DNA of 64,000 nucleotides, from assembly GCA_003665825.1 (NCBI GenBank), contig QPFY01000006.1, positions 744,001 through 808,000 on the forward strand. The letters run 5' to 3'. Positions 9,765 through 20,111 of this stretch are shown piece after piece. Position numbers and translations under genes: made by a program. The stretch is from Microbotryum silenes-acaulis. Its lineage: Eukaryota > Basidiomycota > Microbotryomycetes > Microbotryales > Microbotryaceae. Under the pieces are notes generated by a model. That model was not told the origin of the DNA, did not search any database, and saw only the letters and a program-made list of their open reading frames with translations. The stretch's first letter is position 1; every line of letters starts with the position of its first letter.

Positions 9765-11608
9765 TGGTCCGTCGTCACGCTCAGTGTCGAGATCATCCAG
9801 ACATATCCCTCCGCGAGATTGTCGTCTTCGTACTGGCGTGAGAGCATATCCGGTACATGGTTACACTCCCCGTCAATATGCCGAATCGAGAAGTCGAAAC
9901 GCGACATGAACGCGTACGCTCGCGCTTGTCGATCGTTCATCTCCTTGGCCGTCAAAAACGATGTCAAAGAATTGTTGTCCGTAAGTACAATGACTTTGCG
10001 TCCAAACAGGATGTTTCTGTACTTCTGGAAACCTTCGTAGATCGCCAAAAGTTCAATCTCATGGACAGGGTAATTCAACTGTGCCCCTGTCAATTTCCGT
10101 GAGTGATGGTAGACCGGCTGCGCGTTCCACCAATTCTCGTCGTACATAACGCACGCCGATGTTCCCACCGTCGATGCGTCGCACTGCAAGAAGATGTACT
10201 TGCCCGAAACCGGGTTTCTCAATGTGGTAGTCGGAGGGTGCCCGAAGTGAATCGGTTCCGACTCTCTCGGTGCAAGCTCCTCCTGACGGATCACCGTCAG
10301 TTGTCTCGCTTGGTCGATCGCACGTTGCGTTTCTTCGAACGCTAAGTCCTGCGCAGCAGACCAAGTCCATGGGGTCTCCCCCACGAGGTTCGTGAGTGGC
10401 GCGGCCATCTCGGCTAGGTGCGGAATGAAACGGCTTAGCCATTCAACACTCCCAAGGAATCGTTGCAATTGTTTCTTAGTCGACGGCTTTGCCATCGTCA
10501 TGATCGCGTCCTTGTGGGAATGACTCATTTTGACACATCCAAAACGACAATCCATCCCGAGCACCTCCACCCATTCTGGACACACCTTCAGGCTCGACAC
10601 ACTGAAGTACATGTAATGGATACGCGACCGGACCAACACCTTGATCGTGTTGTCGCGCAGCTCCTTCCAGGTCATTCCCAGCACGAAAAGGTTGTCGGCA
10701 TATGCCTCCATCTCGTTATCGAGCAAACCCTGATACACATACGCCATCGTGCGTGCAAGAGTCGCAGGTGAGTTCGTGTCGCCCTGTTGAGCGACAGGCG
10801 TCATGTACGTCCCATGTATCGTCGTAAAAGCTGTCTTCCAGATATCCGACGGTTTGATTCGCAACTGTTGGAACGCCCCTTTCAAATCCAACTCCAGGTG
10901 GAATTTGTTATTCGCCACTCGACTGCGGATGTAATCTGCATCCACTGGTGGTATCGAAAGCTTGACAGTGTTGGAATTGCGGGCCCGAAGGTCCACTACT
11001 GGTCGAGCCTTGCCATCCTTCTTCAGGACTGGCATCATTGGGTCTGTGTTGCGAGTAGAAGTCGGAATCCAGAGTCCGGCCTCCACATGCTCGTCTTTCA
11101 ACTTGACCCACTGAGACATCATTGCATCCGCGACTTTGTAATGCCGTCGCGGTCGAGGGGGGTCTGTCTCATCCAGATACGGTATCTCATGCAAGACTTC
11201 TCTCAACGGTGGGAAGGGCAACTTGTCCCCTTCGTTGATAAACTGTTTCCCGAACTCGAGGAGAACCCATAGTTTGAAGCGGTGCTTGTCTTTTTCGGTT
11301 GGCACATAGTCCGCATCGTCTTCAGCCGGTGTGGCTCTGTAACGCGGAAGCTTCGCGTTCATCTTTTTGTTTCGGATATCATTGCTTTTGAGGGTCAAGG
11401 CAGTGTTCCTTGAAGTCATGCTTCCAAGGTGAAGAACTGTATCCTCCTCATTTTCATCCCAACTGTTCTGGTCAAAGTCGAGGGCTCGTCCAATCCCTTT
11501 CCGAGATCGGTTCCCTCTCTTTCGACATTGCCGACTCCCTGACGATTTCCCCTCAGGAGTCAAAGTCGGGATCTCCGCAACGACTCGATCAGGGTCGTAC
11601 GATATCAC
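9734..11608 (-). pseudogene. Gypsy reverse transcriptase and RNase H
   Basis: Contains the RT fingers and palm motifs (MMPVLKKDGKARPVVDLR, LDLKGAFQQL, QQGDTNSPATLAR) and the active-site segment YADN, where YxDD is usual. The connection domain motif (FLGSVEWLSRFIPH) and an RNase H domain with FLQCDAS, HEIELLAI and LTDNNSL follow. The second catalytic Asp of the RT box is therefore Asn here. Upstream, a 1-nt shift near 11610 separates the protease reading frame from RT. Confidence 0.88.
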
Positions 11609-11798
11609 GCATTTGTGCGAGCGTAAGAAATTTTCGCAATCTCAAATTGTTGTGCCTTCTTCACACCTGCAAACTCAATGTTAAGCGTGCAGTGTGCATT
11701 GATCATGGAACGAGAGCCTTTCGTTCCTAACTTGAGAGACTTGGGTTTCTCGTATACTTCAATCTTTGCGCCGAGCTGTCTAGGAATATACGGCGCTA
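11605..11798 (-). pseudogene. Gypsy protease, C-terminal half
   Basis: This is the continuation of the aspartic protease that begins with DTGSDLCF at about 18010. Its sequence (VAPYIPRQLG ... HCTLNIEFAGV) is the expected flap and C-terminal lobe of a retropepsin. The copia element at 11804-18001 lies between the two halves; removing it and one copy of its 5-bp duplication joins them in frame. Confidence 0.75.
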
Positions 11799-11803
11799 CG
11801 AAG

Positions 11804-11959
11804 AGTTGAATAATGGACTGATCCGATGCAGAGCCAAACATGAGGAAAAGACCCAGTTTGTCACGCGTGGGATCAGGCCTATCAAATTCTATTCAGGCAT
11901 TCTTGTACTCGCGCGTACGCCGCACAGACCTCCTCGACTGCTCGCCGCTCCTTCCAACT
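11804..11959 (-). repeat. copia1-A 3' LTR (156 bp, intron-less form)
   Basis: Runs from AGTTGAATAATGG to CTTCCAACT on the plus strand. The last 24 codons of pol are encoded inside it. Compared with the 5' LTR (17636-18001 without the foldback element) it lacks a 73-bp segment that has intron-like borders and a 3-bp ATA. Confidence 0.85.
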
Positions 11960-13916
11960 CGCCCCTTCACGCGATGCATCTACCAAACCCATCGCGTGTA
12001 CAAAATCCCAGTGCTTCCGCGACCCGAGCCCTTTGGTCAAGACATCCGCCGCCATTGTGGTCGTGGGAATCCAGACCATTTCGATCGTACCCTCGGCAAT
12101 GTGGTCACGGATGAAGTGAAAGTGAATGCCGATGTGCTTAGTACGAGCATGGAAGGCAGGGTGTTTTGCGAGCTGGATTGCCGACTGGTTGTCGCCATGA
12201 AGTTTTGTTGGTTCGGTCTGAGCAAAGCCGAGCTCGGCAAGGAGGCGACGAAGCCAGATGCCCTCGCGCGCAGCAAAAGACATAGCAACGTACTCGGCCT
12301 CGGTACTGGATACGGTGACGAGAGCCTGTCGCTTGGACATCCACGAGACCGCGCCACCCGCGCAAAGGAACACGAAACCTGTGACACTTCGACGAGTCTC
12401 CGGGTCCGCGCCGTGATTGGCGTCGACGAAGCCCTTGAGGAGAGGAGCACCCTCCGACTTGCGGAACAGAAGTCCGACGTCTCGGGTTCCCTTGAGGTAT
12501 TGGAGGATGTGCATCAAAGCTTCCCAATCCTGTTGCGAGAAGTTGTTGCAATGTGATGCGACCTTTGATACCGCGAAGGCAATGTCGGGCCGGGTGGTTC
12601 CGCTGAGAAAGAGGAGTTTGCCGATGATTGTGCGGTACGGCTTCGTCGAAGCGTCGAAAGTGACATCCTTACGCGGGCGTGACTTGTAGAGCGACACCGG
12701 TGTCGGCCTCGAACTGCATCCCGCCATGTCGTGGTCTTCCAGGATTGATGAGATGAAGTGGGGCTGATGAACGATCGCTGCACCCGTCTTACCATCCCGG
12801 AGAATGCGTTGACCGAGGAAGAAGGTCGCCTCGTCGGAGCTTTTCGCCTCAAAACGAGATTTGAGTTGTTGGATGAAGCCATCGAGGTCGCCATCACCGG
12901 TAAGCAGGCCGTCATCGACGTGAATGGAAAGGAATAGCTTGCGCGCCCCTTCGGTCTTGACAAATACAGCGTGGTCGCTTTTGGTGCGGACAAAACCGAT
13001 TGACTCAATCCAGCCCGCGAAGACCTTGTACCACTCCCGACCTGCTTGGCACAAGCCGTAGAGGGTTTTGCGGAGGCGAACAACCGACTTGTCCGGGAGC
13101 TCCATGTGAACGACAACATCGCCCATCTCCCCATTGAGGTACGCAGAAGAGACGTCGAATTGGCGGGTTTCCACTCGTTTTTGACAGCCAAACCGAGCAG
13201 GAGCCGGTGTGAAGCGGCACGACCGGTGGGCGAGAAGGTTTCCTTGTAATCTCGGCCAGCCTTTTGCATATCGCCACGAGCAACGAGACGAGCCTTGTAT
13301 TTCTCAATGCGGCCTTCACTGTCGCGTTTGATTGCGAGGACCCATTTGCTCTTGATGATGGATGTGCCGGGTGGCAGATTGAAGAGCGGCGGTGAGAACG
13401 TCCCTTTTGCTGCGAGCGCGGCCTTTTCGGTCGCGATCGCCAGGAGCCACATTCCCCGTTCCTCACTCGACATTGCTTCCCAATAAGTCGGGTTGTTGGG
13501 ACTTGGGCGGGCGGCGAAGGCCCATTCGAAGTCAATGATCTCGACGGCGGCGAACTCGGTGACAGCTGTCGCCGCCATTGCGAAGTCGCCAAGGCGCTCT
13601 GGAGGTCTGCGGTTACGAGACAACCGATTGCCAAGCGGAGCTGACCAGGCCGGTCCCGGGTTGTTGAAGGCGAGTCCCTGCGGTGGAGGTGCTGCGCCGT
13701 CGACAGGAGGCACAGACTGCTCGGCGACGGACACATGGGGTGGGCTGAGAGGGGGCGGCGAGTCTGCAGGGATCGTATCGTCATCCTCGGTGGTGTCTTC
13801 GGGAGTCGCGACAATGGATGAACCGTCGTTGTGCATGATACCGAACCATCGTCGTAGCGTACGCGTCTCCGTCGCGTTGTGCGAGCGGCCGAATTCTCGT
13901 TCGAAGAAGGTGGCTT
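11882..13916 (-). pseudogene. copia1-A integrase tail, reverse transcriptase and RNase H
   Basis: From 13916 downwards come the variable pol linker, the RT motifs [25 protein letters not shown] and [11 protein letters not shown], then after a frameshift at about 13165 the sequence [21 protein letters not shown] (RT box HVDD) and the copia RNase H region ([41 protein letters not shown]). The shift is a missing G in GTGGGAAACC; the identical loss is present in copia1-B. Stop at 11882, within the LTR. Conserved residues are otherwise intact. Confidence 0.9.
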
Positions 13917-13921
13917 GAGAC

Positions 13922-15008
13922 TGTTGAATTGCATTCTGTCAAGCCTTCGAACACTTCGACATCGGACCGCCGTTTGACGGACTTGCCCGCCTTTCGCCTC
14001 GGCGCCTCGCTCCGCGCGCCTTCGCCTCCGCAAGCCTCCACCGCGCCCCCTGTCCCTCGAGCCTCGCTGCGTGATCCTCGCACCCGGCCTCGTCCCTCGA
14101 CCGATGTGCACCGTTCGTCAACTTGTCCACATCCCGGTCCGTCTGCCCGTCGTTGCCAGCTTTGCCTGCTCTGCCAAGCTCGCCACCACGCGCCTTTGCC
14201 TCTTGGCACTTTCACCTCGGCGCCTCTTTCGCCGCCGCGCGCCTTCGCCTCGGCGCCTTCGCCCTCGCTGCCAAGCCGCCCCCCAGTCTTTCGCCTAGGC
14301 GCCTTCGCCTTCGCCGCCAAGCCGCCCCCCCCAATCTTTCGCCTCGGCGCCTTCGCCTTCGCAGCCAAGCCGCCCCCTTGTCTCCGCCTCCGCGCCAGCC
14401 TGCTCAACTCACGCTCGCGCGCCGCCGCCTCCACGCCGGGACTTAGTCAGTCCGCACTCTCCAGCCTAGCCGAGCCAACGCCTCCGCCTCGCCACAGCCA
14501 GTTTGCCACCGCCGACCTCATGACCCATCGGCCATGCAGAACATCGCCCACTCATGATGCCCGCAGTTCGCAACCTGAAGCCTGTCGTCACGGATCGCCT
14601 CACTCAACAACTCTGGATCGTGTAGATAAGTTTCCCCTCGTGTCCGTCGTCCAACACGACACCCCTCAGAGCCTCGATGGTCCACTTGGAGTTCGGTCTT
14701 GAAGCTTCGCATTGTGTTAGCCCAGTTTGTCTTAGCGCGGCCCTTTGCTAGAACCTCACCCGACTCGCGCGCCCTCGCGCCTCTCTTCCTCTTCTCTACC
14801 GCTTCCCAACATTAGCTAGACCGCTAATCTTCGGTAGAGAACAGATCGTCCAGCCGCACCGTGTCCGTCTCGTCAGACCGCGTCCGTGCCGCCTCACGAC
14901 TTCTCCCCCCGGCCCGTCCGTCGCACACTGTAGCCACGTCGACGCTCCGCCAGTAGCCCAAGCGGTCGCTACTCCCAAGTCCGAAACCTTTTCGGCTTCC
15001 ACTCAACA
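13922..15008. mobile_element. Solo LTR (about 1,087 bp) in copia1-A
   Basis: Starts TGTTGA and ends TCAACA, with GAGAC directly repeated on both sides (13917-13921 and 15009-15013). In copia1-B the same position is uninterrupted and has one GAGAC. No retroelement protein is encoded. TG...CA ends, short inverted termini and a 5-bp duplication are those of an LTR left by recombination between the two LTRs of a full element. Strand cannot be set. Confidence 0.85.
14236..14395. repeat. GC-rich tandem repeat, unit about 60 bp
   Basis: About three imperfect copies of a unit containing CGGCGCCTTCGCCTTCGC and GCCAAGCCGCCCCC lie inside the solo LTR. Surrounding sequence has further shorter CGCCT-type iterations. 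Confidence 0.7.
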
Positions 15009-15013
15009 GAGAC

Positions 15014-15735
15014 AACTCGAACACCTTGCGGCGAGCGGGGTCGTAAAAACGCCAGGCTTTAGACGTTTGCGAGTAGCCAACGAAGAAGCAGTGACGAGAC
15101 CGGGGTGCGAGCTTGTGCCCGCGCTGTTCCGGTAGTAGTGGGACGAGCGCCCGGCAGCCCCAAACACGGAGGCGGGACCCGCGTGGGCGACGGTGTTCGG
15201 CGACGGGGTCGCTGGAGGCGTGGAGGACCAAGTCCGGAGTCGAGTTGTCGAGCACAGAGGTTGCCATCAGGTTGAGGGCGTACACCGCGGCGTGGGCAGC
15301 TTCTTCCCAGAGGAAGAGCGGCAGGCCGGATTGGGCCAAAGAGGTGCGGACCTTGTCAAAGATTGAGCGCCAGGAACGTTCCTGCAAGCCCATCTGGCCG
15401 TGTTCATATGGCGCCGATAGCTCATGTACAATACCCCGTGACGCAAGCCAGCCGTCCAACTGTTTGTTGACGAATTCCCCACCGCGGTCGGTCACAAGCG
15501 TTCGAAACGACGAGCCGGGGTACTGAACGCTGGAGAATGCAACAAGGTCCTGAATTGCACGTGTCGCGTCGCTCTTCGCAGTGATACCACGAAGCCAGCG
15601 ATAGCGAGAGTACTCATCCGTACCACCGCAAAGGTAGCGATGACCCGAGAGGGAAACGACCGGGCCGGGGCCCCAAAGGTCCATGAAGACTCGGCCGAAG
15701 GGAGCCGTTGCGCAGTGCGTTGCGGCAGTGTGGGA
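15014..15735 (-). pseudogene. copia1-A integrase core
   Basis: Copia integrase: GRVFMDLWGPG with the first Asp, TDRGGEF with the second, and HGQMGLQERSW with the Glu. A variable-loop segment with LRVWGCRA and [16 protein letters not shown] follows. It is separated from the upstream GAG-pre-integrase by an in-frame TGA at 15736-15738, and it is cut at 15013 by the solo LTR. Confidence 0.85.
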
Positions 15736-16620
15736 TCATTGCGCAACATCTTTTCCCAAATGACAGGAAACACAGGCTTTGACGACTTGAATCGACTCCG
15801 GCGTTACAGCAGCAGTATTCAACCCAATCGACCCCGCTCTCCCGCTCGCTAACACTGCATTCACCCCACCATGTCCTAAGCGACCGTGCCAGAGTGACAG
15901 ATCTGCGGAGGGAGGAAGGGCGACGTTGAGCGCAGAATCACGGAGGGGAGTGGGTGCGAGGGGACTTGCCTCGAGGACAAATTGCTTGTCGCGAAGTTGG
16001 AAGTGGGCTTCGACGTTGCCGTGAGAGACGATGAGACCGCGCGCCTCGGGTGCCGATGCGACGCGTACGCCGTAACCATCCTTGATGAGGCAATGAAGAG
16101 AGACAAGCTCCGCTTCGAGGCCAGGGACATGGAGGACGTCGCGGAGAACCATGTCTTTGCCACCGGTCGGGAAACGCAGTGAGCCGGTACCGCTCACGAA
16201 GCCTCCGGAACCAAATGCGCCGGTGACACGGACACGGCGATTGGCCGGGGATGGGCGAGAGTCGTGAAGGAGGTTGAGCCTCGTCGTCATGTGCCTCGTG
16301 GCACCCGAGTCGAGCAGGAACGGAGTTGCCGTGTTGGTGTTGAAGCACTGCTCGGTGTTCTCGCCGGAAATCCTCACGTGCCAGCTGGCCGCGGAAGCCT
16401 CCACCATCTCGTCGTCATCGTCCTCGGATTGGGTCAACGGCGCTTGCGCCGCCAAAGCCTTTGCATGCTCTTCCTGGTTGAGAGTGTTGTGCACGAGCGC
16501 GCGAGCTTGCTTGAACGTGACGGGGATGCCGTATTCCTTCAACACGTCGACCTTCGACTTGATGCGGAGGTGGGCGGGAACCGTGCAAGCGGTCGCAAGG
16601 TGACCATCCTTGTAACACAA
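15736..16620 (-). pseudogene. copia1-A zinc knuckle, protease and GAG-pre-integrase
   Basis: Begins just past the nonsense codon that ends gag, with the CCHC knuckle (C-x2-C-x4-H-x4-C, residues CYKDGHLATAC visible in this frame). The retropepsin signature LLDSGATRHMTT follows at about residue 100, and the GAG-pre-integrase motif LWHGRLGH ... CVSCH comes near the end. Ends at a TGA shared with copia1-B. Confidence 0.85.
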
Positions 16621-16626
16621 AAAACA

Positions 16627-17556
16627 TTAAGTCGGGAAGAGACCAAGCCGGCCTTTCTTCGAGACGCCAGGTGGCCACTTGGCGATGTTGTGGAGTTTGT
16701 GCGCGTCGAGGTGCGGTCCCGTGTGGCTGGTGCGCTTCGCGGCCGGGTCGCGCGGGCCTGAGCCGGTGCCGCGCTGCGACAAGCGGCTGGCGAGCGGCGC
16801 CGAAGACGCAGGTGCGGGATTGAGACGGGCCACGAGGGCTTGGGCATGGTTGCGCCGGTTGCGATCACCAAGGGCCGAACGGCGTAACACCTGTTCCAAC
16901 TTTCCGATGTCGACGTCGTCGCCGAGTGCGTTCATAGTGGGAGCGTAGGCTTCGGGCATCAGGTTGCACAGCCAGTCCCGGACGATCATCGGGTGCAGGG
17001 GGTCGGGGTCGCATGTACACGCCGCCGTCGAGAGTTGGGCGTGCCTGACCGCGTTGTTGATCACATTGACGGTCGCTCGGAAGGTGGCAAGCCAAGCTTC
17101 GAAGTTGTCGCCGACCATGAACTGGGGCATGGTGACCAGCTCGACGAGGTGTGCGCTGTGATCAACGGTGCTCGAGGTCGCGGCGAAGACCGACTCGAGC
17201 TTGGCCCACTGTTGGTGCGCGGGGAGGTCCTTCACCATGTCGTAAGTCGCCTGGCCCACACACATCATCAGATGGGCCTGTGCGCTCTTGACGATCGCGT
17301 CCAGCTTGGCCCTGTCTTCACGATGAGTGTGCTGGTGGTTGTACCAGCCGGCTGCGTCGAGGACGCCTTCTTTGGTGAAGGCGTGAACCGTGAGCATCGG
17401 GGGCAGGGTAGTGGCCGTTTGGAGTGGGACGAGGTGACCGCCGCTGTTGAGTGCCATCTCCAGTTGCTCTTTGGCGAGCGACCAATTGCCAGCATTAATG
17501 TTGCCGAAAAAGGCTACAAGTATGGCCTTGGTGGAGGCGACATTGATGTGCGACAT
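16627..17556 (-). pseudogene. copia1-A gag
   Basis: The first plausible ATG is at 17556 (MSHINVASTK). The frame has the helical UBN2-type gag region (WAKLESVFAATSS..., FEAWLATFRATVNVINNAV). It stops at 16627 because the CAA codon before the zinc knuckle has become TAA; copia1-B has CAA at the same place. Forms the capsid of copia particles when intact. Confidence 0.8.
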
Positions 17557-17652
17557 GGGCGAGGCGTAATGGTTGATTGGTCTAGTCTTATCGTGCGGGG
17601 GTTTGTTTGCCTTGCGGCAGGGACAGACGCTACCAAGTTGAATAATAATGGA

Positions 17653-17725
17653 CTGATCCAATGCAGAGCCAAACGTCAGAGTTAATCATTAGACACATTG
17701 GGACATGAATACTCGAAGTACACAC
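17653..17725 (-). other. Intron-like segment in the copia1-A 5' LTR
   Basis: On the minus strand the segment begins GTGTGTAC after CAG, has a branch-like CTGAC followed by no AG until GGATCAG at its end, and is 73 nt long. The 3' LTR carries exactly the joined form. The last 22 bases of the segment duplicate the sequence just before it. The same layout occurs in copia1-B and in the copia2 family. Confidence 0.6.
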
Positions 17726-17865
17726 CTGATCCGATGCAGAGCCAAACATGAGGAAAAGACCCAGTTTGTCACGCGCGGGATCAGGCCTATCAAATTCTAT
17801 TCAGGCATTCTTGTACTCGCGCGTACGCCGCACAGACCTCCTCGACTGCTCGCCGCTCCTTCCAA

Positions 17866-17997
17866 CATCAGCAACTTTGCCACTCGCGCTTAGTGCAATT
17901 TAGCGCACCGGAGATTATAGAAAACGAGCTAAATTTCACAAAAAGTGCGCTTTTGGCACTAAATTGCACTAAAGCGCGAGTGGCAAAGTTGCTGATG
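17866..17997. mobile_element. MITE-like foldback element 2 (CATCAGCAA termini)
   Basis: Inverted arms of about 40 bp begin CATCAGCAACTTTGCCACTC and end with its complement. AA is repeated on both sides (17864-17865, 17998-17999), giving a 2-bp target duplication inside the copia1-A LTR. The first nine bases and a CACTCG block at the same distance match element 1 at 6115-6312, so both belong to one family with different interiors. Confidence 0.85.
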
Positions 17998-18006
17998 AAC
18001 TCGAAG

Positions 18007-19830
18007 CAGAGATCGCTACCCGTATCCACACATGCGTGGAAGTTGTCTCGATTGTTCAACTTGATTTTGTGAGGGCGACGTTCGTGCTCCTGCGCACTGT
18101 CCTTCGGCGGATTGCGCACAGTCATCTTTGCCAAGGCTGTCTTCGCATTCTTGCGAGCCTGCCTGGCGTCGCGCTTGTCCAACAGGTCCATCTTGACCCT
18201 GCGGAATTCCTTTTTCGTCAACAATTTGACGGTTTTCCAGTCGATTGCATCGTGAAGATCGTCAAGGTGGCGCGTATTGAACAGACAATCATTGGTGCAA
18301 CGATGATTCAACAACTGTTGTCGCGACACGGAAAAGTCGGTTGTGGTCTGAGCCTCCAACCCATGTCCCTTGCGCACCATCCTCAACTTTTTCCAATCGA
18401 GGTAAGGATCCCATTTGTACTTTGCCACCACGATTTGGCGGTCAACGTACGGTAGACGGGTCCACTCAGTCAAGTCGTCGCCATTGTTGGTGATGCCTTC
18501 TCCGAGTTCAGCGAGATCTGTCCCTGATACGGCTTCCTTTCGCAACTGAGCAATCCGGCGGGCCATGACACCCATGACCTGCAGGGCAGGTTCTTCTTTC
18601 TCAGCTGGCGAGTCTTCCTCCTCGTCGGAGGTGTCGGAATCGACTAACATCATGCCCATTGATGATCCACCAGGGCAATCTGCTTTCAAATGTCCTGTCT
18701 TGTCGCATTTGAAACACGCGCCGCGGGCGAACTGGTCGGCCCGTTTTTCGGCGTCTCCTTTGTTCCACTTCTTCTTAGCGGTCCTGCTCGAGGTACCCTC
18801 GGACTTTGCCTGGTCAAATGACTGCTTAGCATCGGAGTTTGGCTTTGCTTGCTGCTTGTCCTTTTTCCAATTCCTCCTCTGAGAGCCGTTCGACTCTTTC
18901 CCTTTAGCTTTGGTTTCCACTGACTTCGCTGCCTTGTGAAGCATTTTGTTCATCATCGAGCCACTCGTCGCAGCCTCGTAGTTCGAGATACGCTGACCAA
19001 CTGGTAGCTTCGCCGCCAATTTGCTTGCCTCTTGCACATTGAACATGATCTCAGCCTCCCTGGCCAATCGTTGCATCCGCGACCGAGTAACACGATCGGG
19101 ATCTCCCCGCATCAACTGTATATTCTGGATCAGTCCTGGGTGCAGCGAGTCGTAAAGCTTGCGTGTCATCTCGTGTTCGCTCGTTGCTGCGCGATCTTTC
19201 GAGACTTGGTTGATCTCGCGGACAACTTCAGTAACTCTCTTCAGGCTCCCATCGGGTCGTTCCTGATAGATTTTGTTCCACTTCGTTTCCGCTTCTCGAT
19301 GCGCAGTAGGTGAGACGTATTCTTTCTCGAAACGACGAATCACCTTGCTGAAGGGGTACGGGCACACAATAACGTTTGCATCACGTTCTGGCCAACGCAT
19401 CGCCTGCCTCCAGTCTGCATACATTTCCTTGGCCATTCCATCCAAACACATCTGAATGTACGGCACAGCCATGTACGTCTCGGGATTGATCCCCATCGTA
19501 CTCAGATAGGCATCAACGTCCCGTGTCCAAGTTCGTAACGTGGCTGGGCGGTCGTCCGTGCCATCGTACTTCTTAGGAGCTTCAATCTTGGGGCGCGGCG
19601 CAGTCGGTTGGAATTGCACCGCGTTCCCTCCCCCCCTATCGGGTCGTTCAGGCCCGACATCAGGAGCTCCACTGTCGGAAGGCGAAGAGCCTCCATCAGG
19701 TGGATTGCCACCACCACCTCGTTGCGGGACGGGTTGTGGATGGTATGGAATGCGAAAGTCGTCGTCAGATGACGGCGGATCGCCTCCTTGAGGAGCTGCC
19801 ACTCGAGCTCCAACCTTCGGTGTGAAGTGT
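18007..19830 (-). pseudogene. Gypsy gag (main part) and protease N-terminal half
   Basis: The frame includes a retrotransposon gag domain (LRTWTRDVDAYLSTMG ... YADWRQAMRW ... AETKWNKIYQ), a lysine-rich region, the CCHC zinc knuckle CFKCDKTGHLKADC, an acidic stretch, and the start of the aspartic protease (VDTGSDLCF). It is cut inside the protease at 18006 by copia1-A. Its upstream side continues from the dispersed repeat at 19831. Confidence 0.88.
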
Positions 19831-20111
19831 TGTTGTAGGAGCGTCTCTAGTTACGTGGCGTCGATGGATGACCTAATGTGAGATAGTGGATCGCTAAAGG
19901 TCAATCGACTGTAACAGAGCGAATGGGCGAGATATGATATCGAGTGCGTGGTGGAGAAGAGAGAAAAACAGCTAGGCCAAAAGACGCAATCTCATGTAAA
20001 CAACCAGCCGCCTCTGCCGCCTCTACCGGACCCCGCACAACACCCGCGCGCCCCGCGCCACTGCTAAGACCATAAGTTCCTCTGGACCGCCGACCCCACT
20101 AATTTCCCACA
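19831..20111 (-). repeat. Dispersed 0.28-kb repeat, copy 1 (TG...CA ends)
   Basis: Near-identical to the reverse complement of 22811-23100. Read on the minus strand it begins TGTGGGAAATTAG and ends CTCCTACAACA, like a small solo LTR, but no target duplication is visible. It lies between two parts of the gypsy gag frame. An alternative is that in this copy it is removed as an intron (GTGTGG ... CCGAAG). Confidence 0.6.

Larger units (their letters stand above)
11804..18001 (-). mobile_element. Ty1/copia retrotransposon copia1-A
   Basis: Inserted in the gypsy protease gene. It is bounded by AGTTG...CAACT inverted ends and the 5-bp duplication CGAAG (11799-11803 and 18002-18006). The order on the minus strand is gag, protease, integrase, RT, RNase H, as in Ty1/copia. 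The 5' LTR is followed by a primer-binding-like TGGTAGCGTCTG. Defects: nonsense in gag (near 16629), a TGA between the GAG-pre-integrase and integrase regions, a 1-nt loss in RT, a solo LTR at 13922-15008 and a foldback element in the outer end of the 5' LTR. Confidence 0.9.
17636..18001 (-). repeat. copia1-A 5' LTR (intron-bearing form, split by a foldback element)
   Basis: Begins with AGTTGAATAATAATGG next to TGGTAGCGTCTG (minus strand) and ends CCAACT. The foldback element 17866-17997 lies in its last few bases, with AA duplicated. Without that element it is about 232 bp, 76 bp longer than the 3' LTR. Confidence 0.8.

Noticed and set aside
13781..14702. Long open frames on both strands around 13.8-14.7 kb
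   Set aside because: They lie in the GC-rich solo LTR and its tandem repeats; composition alone keeps frames open.
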